Shown here piece by piece: positions 11,036-19,314 of a stretch of 64,000 nucleotides of DNA. The stretch lies in assembly GCF_040892545.1 (NCBI RefSeq), contig NZ_CP156079.1, forward strand, positions 2,701,501 through 2,765,500, written 5' to 3'. Made by a program: the position numbers and the translations under genes. Within the stretch, counting starts at the first letter, position 1; the number at the start of each line of letters is the position of its first letter. The stretch is from Paracidovorax avenae (GTDB taxonomy: Bacteria; Pseudomonadota; Gammaproteobacteria; Burkholderiales; Burkholderiaceae_C). The notes under the pieces are model-generated. The model was not told where the DNA came from. It saw nothing but the letters and a program-made list of their open reading frames with translations, and ran no database searches.

Positions 11036-11788
11036 ATGATGACCTTCCGCCGCCGCCTTCTTCTCTCCAGCATGGCCGCCCTGGCCCTGGGACACGCCAG
11101 CGTGCATGCCCAGGACAACGTGCTGCGCGTGGGCACCGACGCCACTTTCCCGCCCATGGAATTCGTCGAGAACGGCAAGCGCACGGGCTTCGACGTCGAA
11201 CTCGTCGAGGCCGTCGGCAAGGCCCTGGGCAAGCGCGTCGAGTGGGTGGACATCGACTTCAAGGGCCTGATCCCGGGCCTGATCTCCAGGCGCTTCGACA
11301 TGGCCGTGTCGGCCATCTACATCACCGACGAGCGCAAGAAGGTGGTGGACTTTACCGAGCCCTACTACGCGGGCGGCCTCGTGGCCATGGTGAAGGACGG
11401 CAACACGTCCATCAGGAAGCCCGCCGACCTGGACGGCAAGAAAGTTACCGTACAGGTGGGCACCAAGTCGGTGGGATTCCTCACGCAGAACTATCCCAAG
11501 GTGCAGCGCGTCGAGGTGGAGAAAAACCAGGAAATGTTCAATCTGGTGGACATCGGCCGCGCCGATGCCGCCGTCACCGGCAAGCCCGCAGCCTACCAGT
11601 ACATCCGCACGCGCCCCGGCCTGCGCGTGCTCGAGGAGCAGCTCACCACCGAGGAATACGGCATGGCCCTGCGCAAGGACACGCCGGAGCTGACCCGCGC
11701 GGTGAATGGCGCCATCGCCCGGCTCAAGGCCGACGGCACCTATGCCGCCATCGAGAAGAAGTGGTTCAGCGCCCCGGCGGCCAAGTAA
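11036..11788 (+). CDS. Polar amino acid ABC transporter substrate-binding protein (HisJ/ArtJ type)
   Basis: This 250-residue periplasmic binding protein has a signal peptide ending at VHA-QDN (about residue 25). The mature part begins LRVGTDATFPPMEFVE and contains GFDVELVEAVGK, a classic SBP_bac_3 N-terminal signature. FDMAVSAIYITDERKKVVDF is the family motif. The Arg of the DER segment should contact the amino acid carboxylate. Two ATGs in tandem (11036 and 11039) are possible starts. With the next two genes it forms a one-permease importer. Position inside the hut locus makes histidine the likely substrate, by inference. Confidence 0.88.
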   Translation: MMTFRRRLLLSSMAALALGHASVHAQDNVLRVGTDATFPPMEFVENGKRTGFDVELVEAVGKALGKRVEWVDIDFKGLIPGLISRRFDMAVSAIYITDERKKVVDFTEPYYAGGLVAMVKDGNTSIRKPADLDGKKVTVQVGTKSVGFLTQNYPKVQRVEVEKNQEMFNLVDIGRADAAVTGKPAAYQYIRTRPGLRVLEEQLTTEEYGMALRKDTPELTRAVNGAIARLKADGTYAAIEKKWFSAPAAK

Positions 11789-11813
11789 GCACGGCCTGGC
11801 GACGAACTGAACG

Positions 11814-12482
11814 ATGGAACTCGATTTTTCCCCCGTGTGGGCCGGCTGGCCCCAATTGCTGGAGGGCGCGGCGGTGACCGTGGAGATCACGGCCGCCTCG
11901 CTGCTGCTCGGATGCGTCATGGGCCTGCTGGTGGGCATCGGCCGCCTCAATCCCCGCAACCGCATCGTGTACGGCCTGTGCACGGCCTACGTGGCCGTCA
12001 TCCGCGGCACGCCGCTGCTGGTGCAGCTCTTCATCCTGTTCTTCGGCCTGCCGCAGTTCGGCATCCTGCTGCCGGCTTTCGTGTGCGGTGTGATCGGGCT
12101 GGGCATTTACTCGGGCGCCTATGTGTCCGAGATCGTGCGCGGCGCGATCCAGTCGATCGACAAGGGGCAGATGGAAGCAGCGCGCTCCATCGGCATGTCC
12201 TCCGGCCAGGCCATGCGCAGCGTGGTGCTGCCCCAGGCCGTGGTGCGCATGATCCCGCCGCTGGGCAACGAATTCATCGCGCTGATCAAGAACTCGGCCC
12301 TGGTGTCGCTGCTCACCATCCACGACCTCATGCACGAGGGCCAGAAGATCATCAGCGTGTCGTACCGCTCGCTGGAGGTGTACCTGGCCATCGCGGTCGT
12401 GTACTTCGTGCTCACGGGGGCCACCACGCTGGTGCTGCGCCACATCGAACTGCGCCTGCGCGCCGGAGGGATGGTGCAATGA
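11814..12482 (+). CDS. Amino acid ABC transporter permease (HisM/GlnP type)
   Basis: This 222-residue inner-membrane protein is of the His/Glu/Gln/Arg permease family. It has about five membrane helices starting near residue 20, the family motif [11 protein letters not shown] at about 63-73, and the EAA loop [23 protein letters not shown]. Only one permease gene is present, so it probably acts as a homodimer. It follows the binding protein by 25 bases. Its stop overlaps the ATPase start in ATGA, indicating translational coupling. Confidence 0.9.
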   Translation: MELDFSPVWAGWPQLLEGAAVTVEITAASLLLGCVMGLLVGIGRLNPRNRIVYGLCTAYVAVIRGTPLLVQLFILFFGLPQFGILLPAFVCGVIGLGIYSGAYVSEIVRGAIQSIDKGQMEAARSIGMSSGQAMRSVVLPQAVVRMIPPLGNEFIALIKNSALVSLLTIHDLMHEGQKIISVSYRSLEVYLAIAVVYFVLTGATTLVLRHIELRLRAGGMVQ

Positions 12483-13261
12483 CGATGCAAAACGGTTCCC
12501 CGAATGCCGGGCCCATGGTGCGCATCCGCGGCCTGCGCAAGGCCTATGGCGACCACGTCGTGCTCGATGGCATCGATTTCGACGTCCAGCCCTCGCAGGT
12601 GGTGGTGGTGATCGGCCCCAGCGGCTCGGGCAAGAGCACCTTCCTGCGCTGCTGCAACGGACTGGAACAGCCCCAGGGCGGACGCATCGACATCTGCGGG
12701 CGCACGCTGGTGGACGAGGGCCGGATGCTGCCGGACCGTGACCTCAACGCACTGCGCGAGGAGGTGGGCATGGTGTTCCAGTCCTTCAACCTGTTCCCGC
12801 ACCTGTCGGTGATCGACAACGTGACGCTGGGCCCGCGCAAGCTGCACGGCACGGCGCGCGCCGAGGCGGAGGCGCAGGCGCGCGTGCTGCTCGAAAAGGT
12901 GGGCCTCGCCCACAAGGCCGACGCCATGCCCGCGAGCCTCTCCGGTGGGCAGAAGCAGCGCGTCGCCATTGCCCGTGCTCTGGCCATGAAGCCGCGCGTG
13001 ATGCTGTTCGACGAGCCCACCTCGGCCCTTGATCCCGAACTGGTGGGCGAGGTGCTGCAGGTCATGAAGGTGCTGGCGCGCGAAGGCATGACCATGATGG
13101 TCGTGACCCACGAGATGGATTTCGCGCGCGAGGTCGGGGACGTCGTCGTCGTCATGGATGGCGGCGGCATCATCGAATCGGGCGCGCCCGCCACCATCTT
13201 CACCAACCCGCGCCAGGAACGCACGCGTTCGTTCCTGCAGGCCGTGCTCACGCGCGCCTGA
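12479..13261 (+). CDS. Amino acid ABC transporter ATP-binding protein (HisP/GlnQ type)
   Basis: This 260-residue ATPase has Walker [11 protein letters not shown]-loop [11 protein letters not shown], signature LSGGQKQR, Walker [17 protein letters not shown] and H-loop VVTHEMDFA, the standard set for polar amino acid importers. The [10 protein letters not shown] and [10 protein letters not shown] strings are diagnostic of the HisP/GlnQ branch. The start codon overlaps the permease stop by four bases. It completes the transporter that begins at 11036. Confidence 0.93.
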   Translation: MTMQNGSPNAGPMVRIRGLRKAYGDHVVLDGIDFDVQPSQVVVVIGPSGSGKSTFLRCCNGLEQPQGGRIDICGRTLVDEGRMLPDRDLNALREEVGMVFQSFNLFPHLSVIDNVTLGPRKLHGTARAEAEAQARVLLEKVGLAHKADAMPASLSGGQKQRVAIARALAMKPRVMLFDEPTSALDPELVGEVLQVMKVLAREGMTMMVVTHEMDFAREVGDVVVVMDGGGIIESGAPATIFTNPRQERTRSFLQAVLTRA

Positions 13262-13286
13262 CCGAGTTCCCGAGGAGACCTCCGCC

Positions 13287-14147
13287 ATGGCATCCGCATC
13301 CCATGCCCTTCGCGACGACCTGCGCCAGCGTGTGCAGGAGCGCGTCACGCCCGACCTGGTGGCCGATTTCGCGCGCGACGGTGCCGTGTGCATCCGCCAG
13401 TTGCTCACGCCGGGCGAGGTGGCGCTGCTGCGGGAGGGCATCGACGCCAACCTGGCCACGCCCAGCCCGCGTGCCAAGGTCGCCAGCCGGCCGGACGATC
13501 CGGGCCGGTTCTTCGAGGACTTCTGCAACTGGCAGGACATCCCCGCGTTCGGCCGCTTCATCGGCGAGACGCCCGTGGCCCTGGCGGCGCAGCGGCTCAT
13601 GCAGTCGCGCGGGGTACGCCTCTACCATGACCACGTGCTGGTCAAGGAGCCCGGCACGCGCCAGCGCACGCCCTGGCACCAGGACCAGCCCTACTACAAC
13701 ATCGACGGCGCGCAGAACATCAGCTGCTGGATCCCGGTGGATCCGGTGCCGCGCGCCGGCACGCTGGAATTCGTCGCCGGCTCGCACCGTGGTCCCTGGC
13801 TCATGCCGCGCAGCTTCATGGACCACCAGGCGAAGTGGTTCCCCGAAGGCAGCCTGCAGGACCTGCCGGACGTGGACGCCGATCGCGCCGCCTTCGACAT
13901 CCTGGGCTGGGACATCGAGCCCGGCGACGTGGTGTGCTTCCACATGCTCACGCTGCATGCGGCCGGCGGCTTCGAGGGGCCGGGGCGGCGGCGGGTGTTC
14001 TCCGTGCGCTTCCTGGGCGACGACGTGCGGCATGCGCCGCGCGCCTGGAGAACCTCGCCGGAGTTCCCCGGCCTGGCCGACGAACTGCCTGCCGGCGCGC
14101 CCATGGTGCATCCGCTCTTCCCGCTGCTGGCGGGCGAGGGTGCCTGA
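13287..14147 (+). CDS. Phytanoyl-CoA dioxygenase (PhyH) family Fe(II)/2-oxoglutarate oxygenase
   Basis: This 286-residue enzyme starts at the ATG behind GAGGAGACC. The metal-binding HxD is seen in TPWHQDQPYYNI near residue 130. The distal His is probably in FHMLTLHAAGG, and the 2-oxoglutarate-binding Arg in RRRVFSVRF. The family hydroxylates small molecules and includes phytanoyl-CoA and ectoine hydroxylases. Nothing in the sequence fixes the substrate. It sits inside the hut locus, 25 bases after a transporter ATPase and 4 bases before hutD, so it may process a histidine derivative brought in by that transporter. That role is inference, and it is not a standard hut gene. Confidence 0.82.
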   Translation: MASASHALRDDLRQRVQERVTPDLVADFARDGAVCIRQLLTPGEVALLREGIDANLATPSPRAKVASRPDDPGRFFEDFCNWQDIPAFGRFIGETPVALAAQRLMQSRGVRLYHDHVLVKEPGTRQRTPWHQDQPYYNIDGAQNISCWIPVDPVPRAGTLEFVAGSHRGPWLMPRSFMDHQAKWFPEGSLQDLPDVDADRAAFDILGWDIEPGDVVCFHMLTLHAAGGFEGPGRRRVFSVRFLGDDVRHAPRAWRTSPEFPGLADELPAGAPMVHPLFPLLAGEGA

Positions 14148-14151
14148 CACC

Positions 14152-14760
14152 ATGGCGATGCAGCGTTTCGACCTGGGCTCGATCGAGCCAACCCCCTGGA
14201 AGAACGGCGGCGGCGCCACGCGCGAGATCGCCTGCTGGCCGCCCGGCGCCGGCATGGACGGCTTCGGCTGGCGCGTGAGTGCGGCCACCATCGACCGGGC
14301 CGGGCCGTTCTCCGCCTTTCCGGGCATCGAGCGGCAGATCATGCTGCTCGACGGCGACGGGGTGCACCTGCGCGCGCAGGGCATCGACCACCGGCTCGAC
14401 GAACCCTGGCGCCCCTGGGCCTTCGACGGTGCGGCTGCACTCGACTGCACCCCCCTTGGCGGCACCTCCACCGATTTCAATCTCATGCTGCGCCGCGGTG
14501 CGTGGCAGGGCACCATAGAAGTGGTGTCGGGGAGCGTGCAGCCGGGCTCCACGCCGGCCGGTGTCTGCCTGGTGCTCGCCGGCACATGGCGCGATGGCGC
14601 GGGCGAGGGCTATCGGCCCGGCCATGGCCTGTGGTGGGGTGAGCGCGCGCAAGCGCCCCTGCCGCTCGCTCCCGAAGATGCCCACGGTGCCGTGCTGGCC
14701 TGGATCGGCCTGGCGCCGGACGCCGGCCGGACCGGTGTTCCGGCCCTGCAGGACACTTGA
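14152..14760 (+). CDS. hutD: HutD-family protein
   Basis: This 202-residue cupin-like protein has the family opening WKNGGGATREIACWP and the core FGWRVSAATIDRAGPFSAFPG. HutD proteins accompany hut operons in many proteobacteria. In Pseudomonas fluorescens HutD has been proposed to limit hut expression by binding a pathway intermediate, but its biochemistry is not settled. It starts four bases after the dioxygenase stop and is followed 36 bases later by hutI, so it is part of the hut transcript. Confidence 0.9.
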   Translation: MAMQRFDLGSIEPTPWKNGGGATREIACWPPGAGMDGFGWRVSAATIDRAGPFSAFPGIERQIMLLDGDGVHLRAQGIDHRLDEPWRPWAFDGAAALDCTPLGGTSTDFNLMLRRGAWQGTIEVVSGSVQPGSTPAGVCLVLAGTWRDGAGEGYRPGHGLWWGERAQAPLPLAPEDAHGAVLAWIGLAPDAGRTGVPALQDT

Positions 14761-14796
14761 TGGAACAGGGGCGCTGCGCGCTCCAGAGGGAATCTC

Positions 14797-16047
14797 ATGC
14801 AGTCCACACTTTTTTCTTCCCTGCCCAGCGCCGACGGTTCCTGGACCGGCCTGCGGCTGGCGGAAGGCCTTTTCATTCCTGACGTGGCCGTGCCCGCCGG
14901 TGCCCTGTCCTGCGTGGTGGTGCAGGGCGGCTCCGTGCGCTGGGTCGGGCCGGAGGCCGCCGTGCCGCCGGCCTTCGCCGGGCTGCCCTGCCATGCGGGT
15001 GGAGGGGCCCTGGCCACGCCCGGCCTCGTGGACTGCCACACCCACCTCGTGTATGGAGGCCACCGCGCCAACGAATTCGCCATGCGGCTGGCCGGGGCCA
15101 GCTACGAGGAGGTCGCGCGGGCGGGCGGAGGCATCGTCTCGTCCGTGAAGGCCACGCGCGCGGCTTCGGAAGACGAACTGTTCGCCCAGGCCCTGCCGCG
15201 GTTGCAGTCGCTGCTGGACGAGGGCGTGTGCGCCATCGAGATCAAATCCGGCTACGGCCTGGCGCTGGAGCACGAGCGCAAGCAGCTGCGTGCCGCACGG
15301 CGGCTGGGCGAGGCCTTCGGCGTCACCGTGCGCACGACCTTTCTGGGCGCGCATGCGCTGCCGCCGGAATACGCCGGCCGTAGCCAGGACTACATCGATC
15401 TCGTCTGCCGGGAGATGCTTCCCGCGCTGGCCGAAGAAGGCCTGGTGGACGCGGTGGACGTGTTCTGCGAGCGCATCGCCTTCAGCCTGGCCGAGACCGA
15501 GCAGGTCTTCCAGGCCGCGCAGGCGCTGGGACTGCCCGTCAAGCTGCATGCCGAGCAGCTTTCGGACATGGATGGCGCCCGGCTCGCCGCGCGCTACGGC
15601 GCGCTGTCGTGCGACCATATCGAGCACCTGTCCGCCGAGGGCATCGCCGCGATGAAGGCGGCCGGCACGGTGGCCGTGCTGCTGCCCGGCGCCTACTACA
15701 CGCTGCGCGACACGCACCTGCCCCCCATCCAGGCGCTGCGCGACGCGGGCGTGCCCATGGCCGTCTCCACCGACCACAACCCCGGCACCTCGCCCGCGCT
15801 GAGCCTGCGGCTCATGGCCAACATGGCCTGCACGTTGTTCCGGCTGACGGTACCCGAAGCCCTGGCCGGCATCACCACCCATGCGGCGCGCGCCCTGGGC
15901 CTGCAGGACACCCAGGGCCTCGTCGCCGCCGGCCGGCCGGCCGACTTCGTGCTCTGGCCGTTCGCCGAAGCGGCCGAGCTGGCGTACTGGTTCGGGCACC
16001 AGCCGCCGCAGGCGATCGTCCGGCAGGGGAGGGTGGTGCAGCGATGA
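14797..16047 (+). CDS. hutI: Imidazolonepropionase
   Basis: This 416-residue amidohydrolase cleaves 4-imidazolone-5-propionate to N-formimino-L-glutamate, step three of the pathway. Metal ligands are visible in CHTHLVYGG (His81 and His83), and the other family signatures are HAEQLSD, DHIEHLS and [10 protein letters not shown]. Length is normal. The start follows AGAGGGAATCTC. Its stop overlaps the hutF start (ATGA), so the two are coupled. Confidence 0.96.
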   Translation: MQSTLFSSLPSADGSWTGLRLAEGLFIPDVAVPAGALSCVVVQGGSVRWVGPEAAVPPAFAGLPCHAGGGALATPGLVDCHTHLVYGGHRANEFAMRLAGASYEEVARAGGGIVSSVKATRAASEDELFAQALPRLQSLLDEGVCAIEIKSGYGLALEHERKQLRAARRLGEAFGVTVRTTFLGAHALPPEYAGRSQDYIDLVCREMLPALAEEGLVDAVDVFCERIAFSLAETEQVFQAAQALGLPVKLHAEQLSDMDGARLAARYGALSCDHIEHLSAEGIAAMKAAGTVAVLLPGAYYTLRDTHLPPIQALRDAGVPMAVSTDHNPGTSPALSLRLMANMACTLFRLTVPEALAGITTHAARALGLQDTQGLVAAGRPADFVLWPFAEAAELAYWFGHQPPQAIVRQGRVVQR

Positions 16048-17465
16048 CCGGCCAGACTTACCCCTCCGACGGCGGCGCGCTCTTCGCCGCACAGGCCCTG
16101 CTGCCCGGCGGCTGGGCGAAGAACGTGCTGCTGCGCTGGAACGGACACGGGCGCATCACGCACGTACAGCCGGACAGTGCCCCGCCGCCCGCCGTGGCGC
16201 ACGCACCCGGCCCGCTGCTGCCCGGACTGCCCAACCTGCACTCCCATGCCTTCCAGCGCGCCTTCGCCGGCCTGACCGAGTTCCGCGCGGCCAGCGACGA
16301 TTCGTTCTGGAGCTGGCGCGACCTCATGTACCGCTTCGCCGCGCGCATGTCGCCCGAGGCGCTGGAGGCCATCGCCACCTGGCTCTATGTGGAGATGCTG
16401 GAGGCAGGCTACACGGCGGTGTGCGAGTTCCATTACCTGCACCATGCCGAGGACGGCCGCCCCTATGCCGACGACGCCGAGATGTCGCTCGCGCTGCTGC
16501 GCGCAGCACGGCGTACCGGCATCGGCATCACGCTGCTGCCGGTGCTCTACCAGGCCAGCAGCTTCGGCGGCCAGCCACCGCGCGAGGGCCAGCGGCGTTT
16601 CCTGCACCGCACCGACGGCATGCTCGCGCTGCTCGAGCGCCTCGCGCCCGTGGTGCGTGCGCAGGGCGGCGTGCTGGGCCTCGCGCCGCACTCCCTGCGC
16701 GCGGTGCCACCCGACAGCCTGAACGCGGCACTGCAGGGCCTGGACGCCATCGCCCCCGGCGCGCCGGTGCACATCCACATTGCCGAGCAGACGCAGGAGG
16801 TGCATGACTGCATCGCCTGGAGCGGCCAGCGGCCCGTGGAGTGGCTGCTGGACCATGCGCCCGTGGATGCCCGCTGGTGCCTCGTCCACGCCACGCACCT
16901 GAGCGATGCGGAGGCCGCAGGCGCGGCCCGGTCCGGCGCCGTGGCGGGCCTGTGCCCGACGACGGAGGCCAACCTCGGCGACGGACTCTTCGACCTGCCG
17001 CGGTGGCGGGCGGCTGGCGGAGTCTGGGGCCTGGGCTCCGACAGCCATGCCTGCGTGAACGCGGCCGAAGAGCTGATGCTGCTCGAATACGGCCAGCGGC
17101 TGGCCCTGCGCCGCCGCAACGTGCTGGGCACCGATGCGCAGCCGCAGGTCGCCACCGCCATGCTGCTGCAGGCCGTGCAGGGCGGCGCGCAGGCCGCCGG
17201 CCATCTGATGTCGCCCGGCGCCCAGGCGGGCCTCGCGCCGGACGCTCCGGCCGACTTCGTCGCGCTGGACCCGGAGCACATCGCGCTGCGCGGCCTGCCG
17301 GCCGACAGCCAGCTCGCCGCCCATGTCTTCGCCAGCCACCGCACATCGGCCCTCGATGCCGTCTGGACGGCCGGCGTGCAGCGCGTCGCTGCGGGCCGCC
17401 ATGCCCTGCATGGAGAGAGCGCGGCCGCCTTCGCCGCGGTACGCTCCGTCCTGCTGCAACACTGA
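16044..17465 (+). CDS. hutF: Formimidoylglutamate deiminase
   Basis: This 473-residue amidohydrolase converts N-formimino-L-glutamate to N-formyl-L-glutamate and ammonia, the fourth step of the five-step (Pseudomonas-type) route. Family motifs are [16 protein letters not shown] with the metal-binding [20 protein letters not shown] and [20 protein letters not shown]. The ATG at 16044 overlaps the hutI stop; a longer in-frame reading through hutI is spurious. Having hutF together with hutG shows that this organism does not use the one-step formiminoglutamase. Confidence 0.95.
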   Translation: MTGQTYPSDGGALFAAQALLPGGWAKNVLLRWNGHGRITHVQPDSAPPPAVAHAPGPLLPGLPNLHSHAFQRAFAGLTEFRAASDDSFWSWRDLMYRFAARMSPEALEAIATWLYVEMLEAGYTAVCEFHYLHHAEDGRPYADDAEMSLALLRAARRTGIGITLLPVLYQASSFGGQPPREGQRRFLHRTDGMLALLERLAPVVRAQGGVLGLAPHSLRAVPPDSLNAALQGLDAIAPGAPVHIHIAEQTQEVHDCIAWSGQRPVEWLLDHAPVDARWCLVHATHLSDAEAAGAARSGAVAGLCPTTEANLGDGLFDLPRWRAAGGVWGLGSDSHACVNAAEELMLLEYGQRLALRRRNVLGTDAQPQVATAMLLQAVQGGAQAAGHLMSPGAQAGLAPDAPADFVALDPEHIALRGLPADSQLAAHVFASHRTSALDAVWTAGVQRVAAGRHALHGESAAAFAAVRSVLLQH

Positions 17466-17483
17466 AACTGCCTTGTCACGAGA

Positions 17484-18314
17484 ATGCCCATGAACGACGC
17501 ACCGGCCACGCCGCTCTTCCATTTCCACGCGGGCACCGCGCCCCTGCTGCTGTCCATGCCGCATGCCGGCACCCATGTGCCACCGGACATCGCCGGACGC
17601 CTGACGGACGAGGCCCGTCAGGTACCGGACACCGACTGGCACCTGGAACGCCTCTACGCCTTCGCGCGCGGCCTGGGCGCCTCCCTGCTCATCGCCACGC
17701 ATTCGCGCTACGTGGTGGACCTGAACCGCCCGCCCGACGGCAGCAGCCTGTACCCGGGCCAGAGCGTGACCGGGCTCTGCCCCGTGGACACCTTCGACGA
17801 CACCCCGCTCTACGCCGACCCGGCCCAGGCTCCGGCCGCCGCGGAGATCGAGGCGCGCCGCCGCCGCTACTGGGATCCGTACCACGCGCAGCTGCGTGCC
17901 GAGATCGACCGCACCCGCGCGCAGCACGGCGTGGCGGTGCTGTGGGATGCGCACTCCATCCGTTCCGTGCTGCCGCGCTTCTTCGACGGCCGGCTGCCCG
18001 ACCTCAACCTCGGCACGGCCGATGGCACCAGCTGCGATCCGGCGCTCGCGCGCGAACTGCTCGCCATCGGCATGGCCGCGCCCGGCTACAGCGCGGTGCT
18101 CAACGGCCGTTTCAAGGGCGGCTACATCACGCGGCACTACGGCGACCCGGGCCGCAACGTGCATGCCGTGCAGCTCGAGATGACGCAGGCCAGCTACATG
18201 CAGGAGGCCCTGCCGTTCGACTACCTGCCCGACACCGCCATGGGCGTGCAGCCCCACCTGCGCCGCATGCTGCAGGCCTGCCTGGACTTCGCCGCAGAGC
18301 GCGCGGCGGTCTGA
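17484..18314 (+). CDS. hutG: N-formylglutamate deformylase
   Basis: This 276-residue enzyme of the N-formylglutamate amidohydrolase family yields L-glutamate and formate, the last step. Conserved segments are LSMPHAGTHVP, DTDWHLERLYAF, IATHSRYVVDLNRP, LWDAHSIRSVLPRFF and the C-terminal GRFKGGYITRHYG. The start is 18 bases after hutF. An exporter gene follows after three bases and is probably cotranscribed. Confidence 0.95.
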   Translation: MPMNDAPATPLFHFHAGTAPLLLSMPHAGTHVPPDIAGRLTDEARQVPDTDWHLERLYAFARGLGASLLIATHSRYVVDLNRPPDGSSLYPGQSVTGLCPVDTFDDTPLYADPAQAPAAAEIEARRRRYWDPYHAQLRAEIDRTRAQHGVAVLWDAHSIRSVLPRFFDGRLPDLNLGTADGTSCDPALARELLAIGMAAPGYSAVLNGRFKGGYITRHYGDPGRNVHAVQLEMTQASYMQEALPFDYLPDTAMGVQPHLRRMLQACLDFAAERAAV

Positions 18315-18317
18315 GCG

Positions 18318-19229
18318 ATGTCCGCATCGCATGATTCACCGCTGATACCGGCCCTCGCCATCCTCGGGTCCGTGACCTTCCTCGGGGTCGGCACGTCCTG
18401 GGCCAAGCACTCCCTGTTCCCGCTGGTCGGTGCCCAGGGCACCACCGCCCTGCGCGTGGGCTTCTCGGCCCTGTTGCTGCTGCTCCTGTGGCGCCCCTGG
18501 CGGCGGCCGCTCGCACGGGCCGATGCGGCACGCATCGCCGCCTACGGCGCCGCCCTGGGCGCGATGAATCTCTGCTTCTATCTGTCGCTGCAGACCATTC
18601 CTTTCGGCGTGGCCGTGGCGATCGAGTTCTCCGGCCCGCTGTCGGTGGCGCTGCTGTCGTCCCGCCGCCCGCTGGATTTCATCTGGGTGGTCCTGGCGGT
18701 CGCGGGGCTGGGCCTGCTGCTGCCCTGGCAGCAGAGTGCCGGAATGCTCGACCTCCGGGGCGTGCTCTTCGCGCTGGCGGCCGCCGTGTTCTGGGCGGGC
18801 TACATCCTGTTCGGCAAGCGCCTGGGGCACCTGCACACCGGGCATTCCGTGTCCCTCGGGCTGGCCGCGGCCTCGCTGGTCGTGGTGCCCGTGGGCGTCG
18901 GGCATGCCGGGGCCGGCCTGCTGGCGCCGGGCGTGCTGTTCACCGGCATCGGCGTGGCCGCATTGTCCAGCGCCGTGCCGATCATGCTGGAGATGGTGGC
19001 GCTCAAGCGCCTGCCCCAGCAGGCCTTCGGCATCATGATCAGCATGGAGCCCGCCGTCGCCGCACTGCTGGCGCTGGTGCTGCTGGGCGAATACCTGAGC
19101 CCGGCCCAGTGGCTGGCCATCGGCATGATCGTCGCGGCCTCCATGGGATGCGCCTTCACCGCACCGCGGCGGCCCCCCCGGCCGCAACCCGTGCCGCCTG
19201 CGGATGCGGGCGCGGCCTCGCGCGGCTGA
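18318..19229 (+). CDS. EamA/DMT-superfamily exporter, RhtA-like
   Basis: This 303-residue membrane protein has two EamA repeats and about ten membrane segments, beginning LIPALAILGSVTFLGVGTSWAK. The GVAVAIEFSGPLSVALL and PIMLEMVALKRLP segments resemble the threonine/homoserine exporter RhtA. The C-terminal tail is Pro/Arg-rich. It is joined to hutG by a three-base gap. It may export excess amino acid formed during histidine breakdown, but the substrate is inferred only. Confidence 0.82.
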   Translation: MSASHDSPLIPALAILGSVTFLGVGTSWAKHSLFPLVGAQGTTALRVGFSALLLLLLWRPWRRPLARADAARIAAYGAALGAMNLCFYLSLQTIPFGVAVAIEFSGPLSVALLSSRRPLDFIWVVLAVAGLGLLLPWQQSAGMLDLRGVLFALAAAVFWAGYILFGKRLGHLHTGHSVSLGLAAASLVVVPVGVGHAGAGLLAPGVLFTGIGVAALSSAVPIMLEMVALKRLPQQAFGIMISMEPAVAALLALVLLGEYLSPAQWLAIGMIVAASMGCAFTAPRRPPRPQPVPPADAGAASRG

Positions 19230-19264
19230 CCGGTCCACCCCAGCCACCCGGAGGACGTTCGCCA

Positions 19265-19292
19265 CGAAAAAGGGCGGCCCGCGGGCCGCCCT
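19265..19292 (-). terminator. Intrinsic terminator between two convergent genes
   Basis: A 22-base perfect palindrome, AGGGCGGCCC joined to GGGCCGCCCT by GC, lies at 19271-19292. On the minus strand it is followed by five T, so it mainly ends the phosphatase gene at 19315. It may also help end the plus-strand exporter transcript. Confidence 0.85.
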
Positions 19293-19314
19293 TCGCATGC
19301 ACCGGGTCGAGCCT

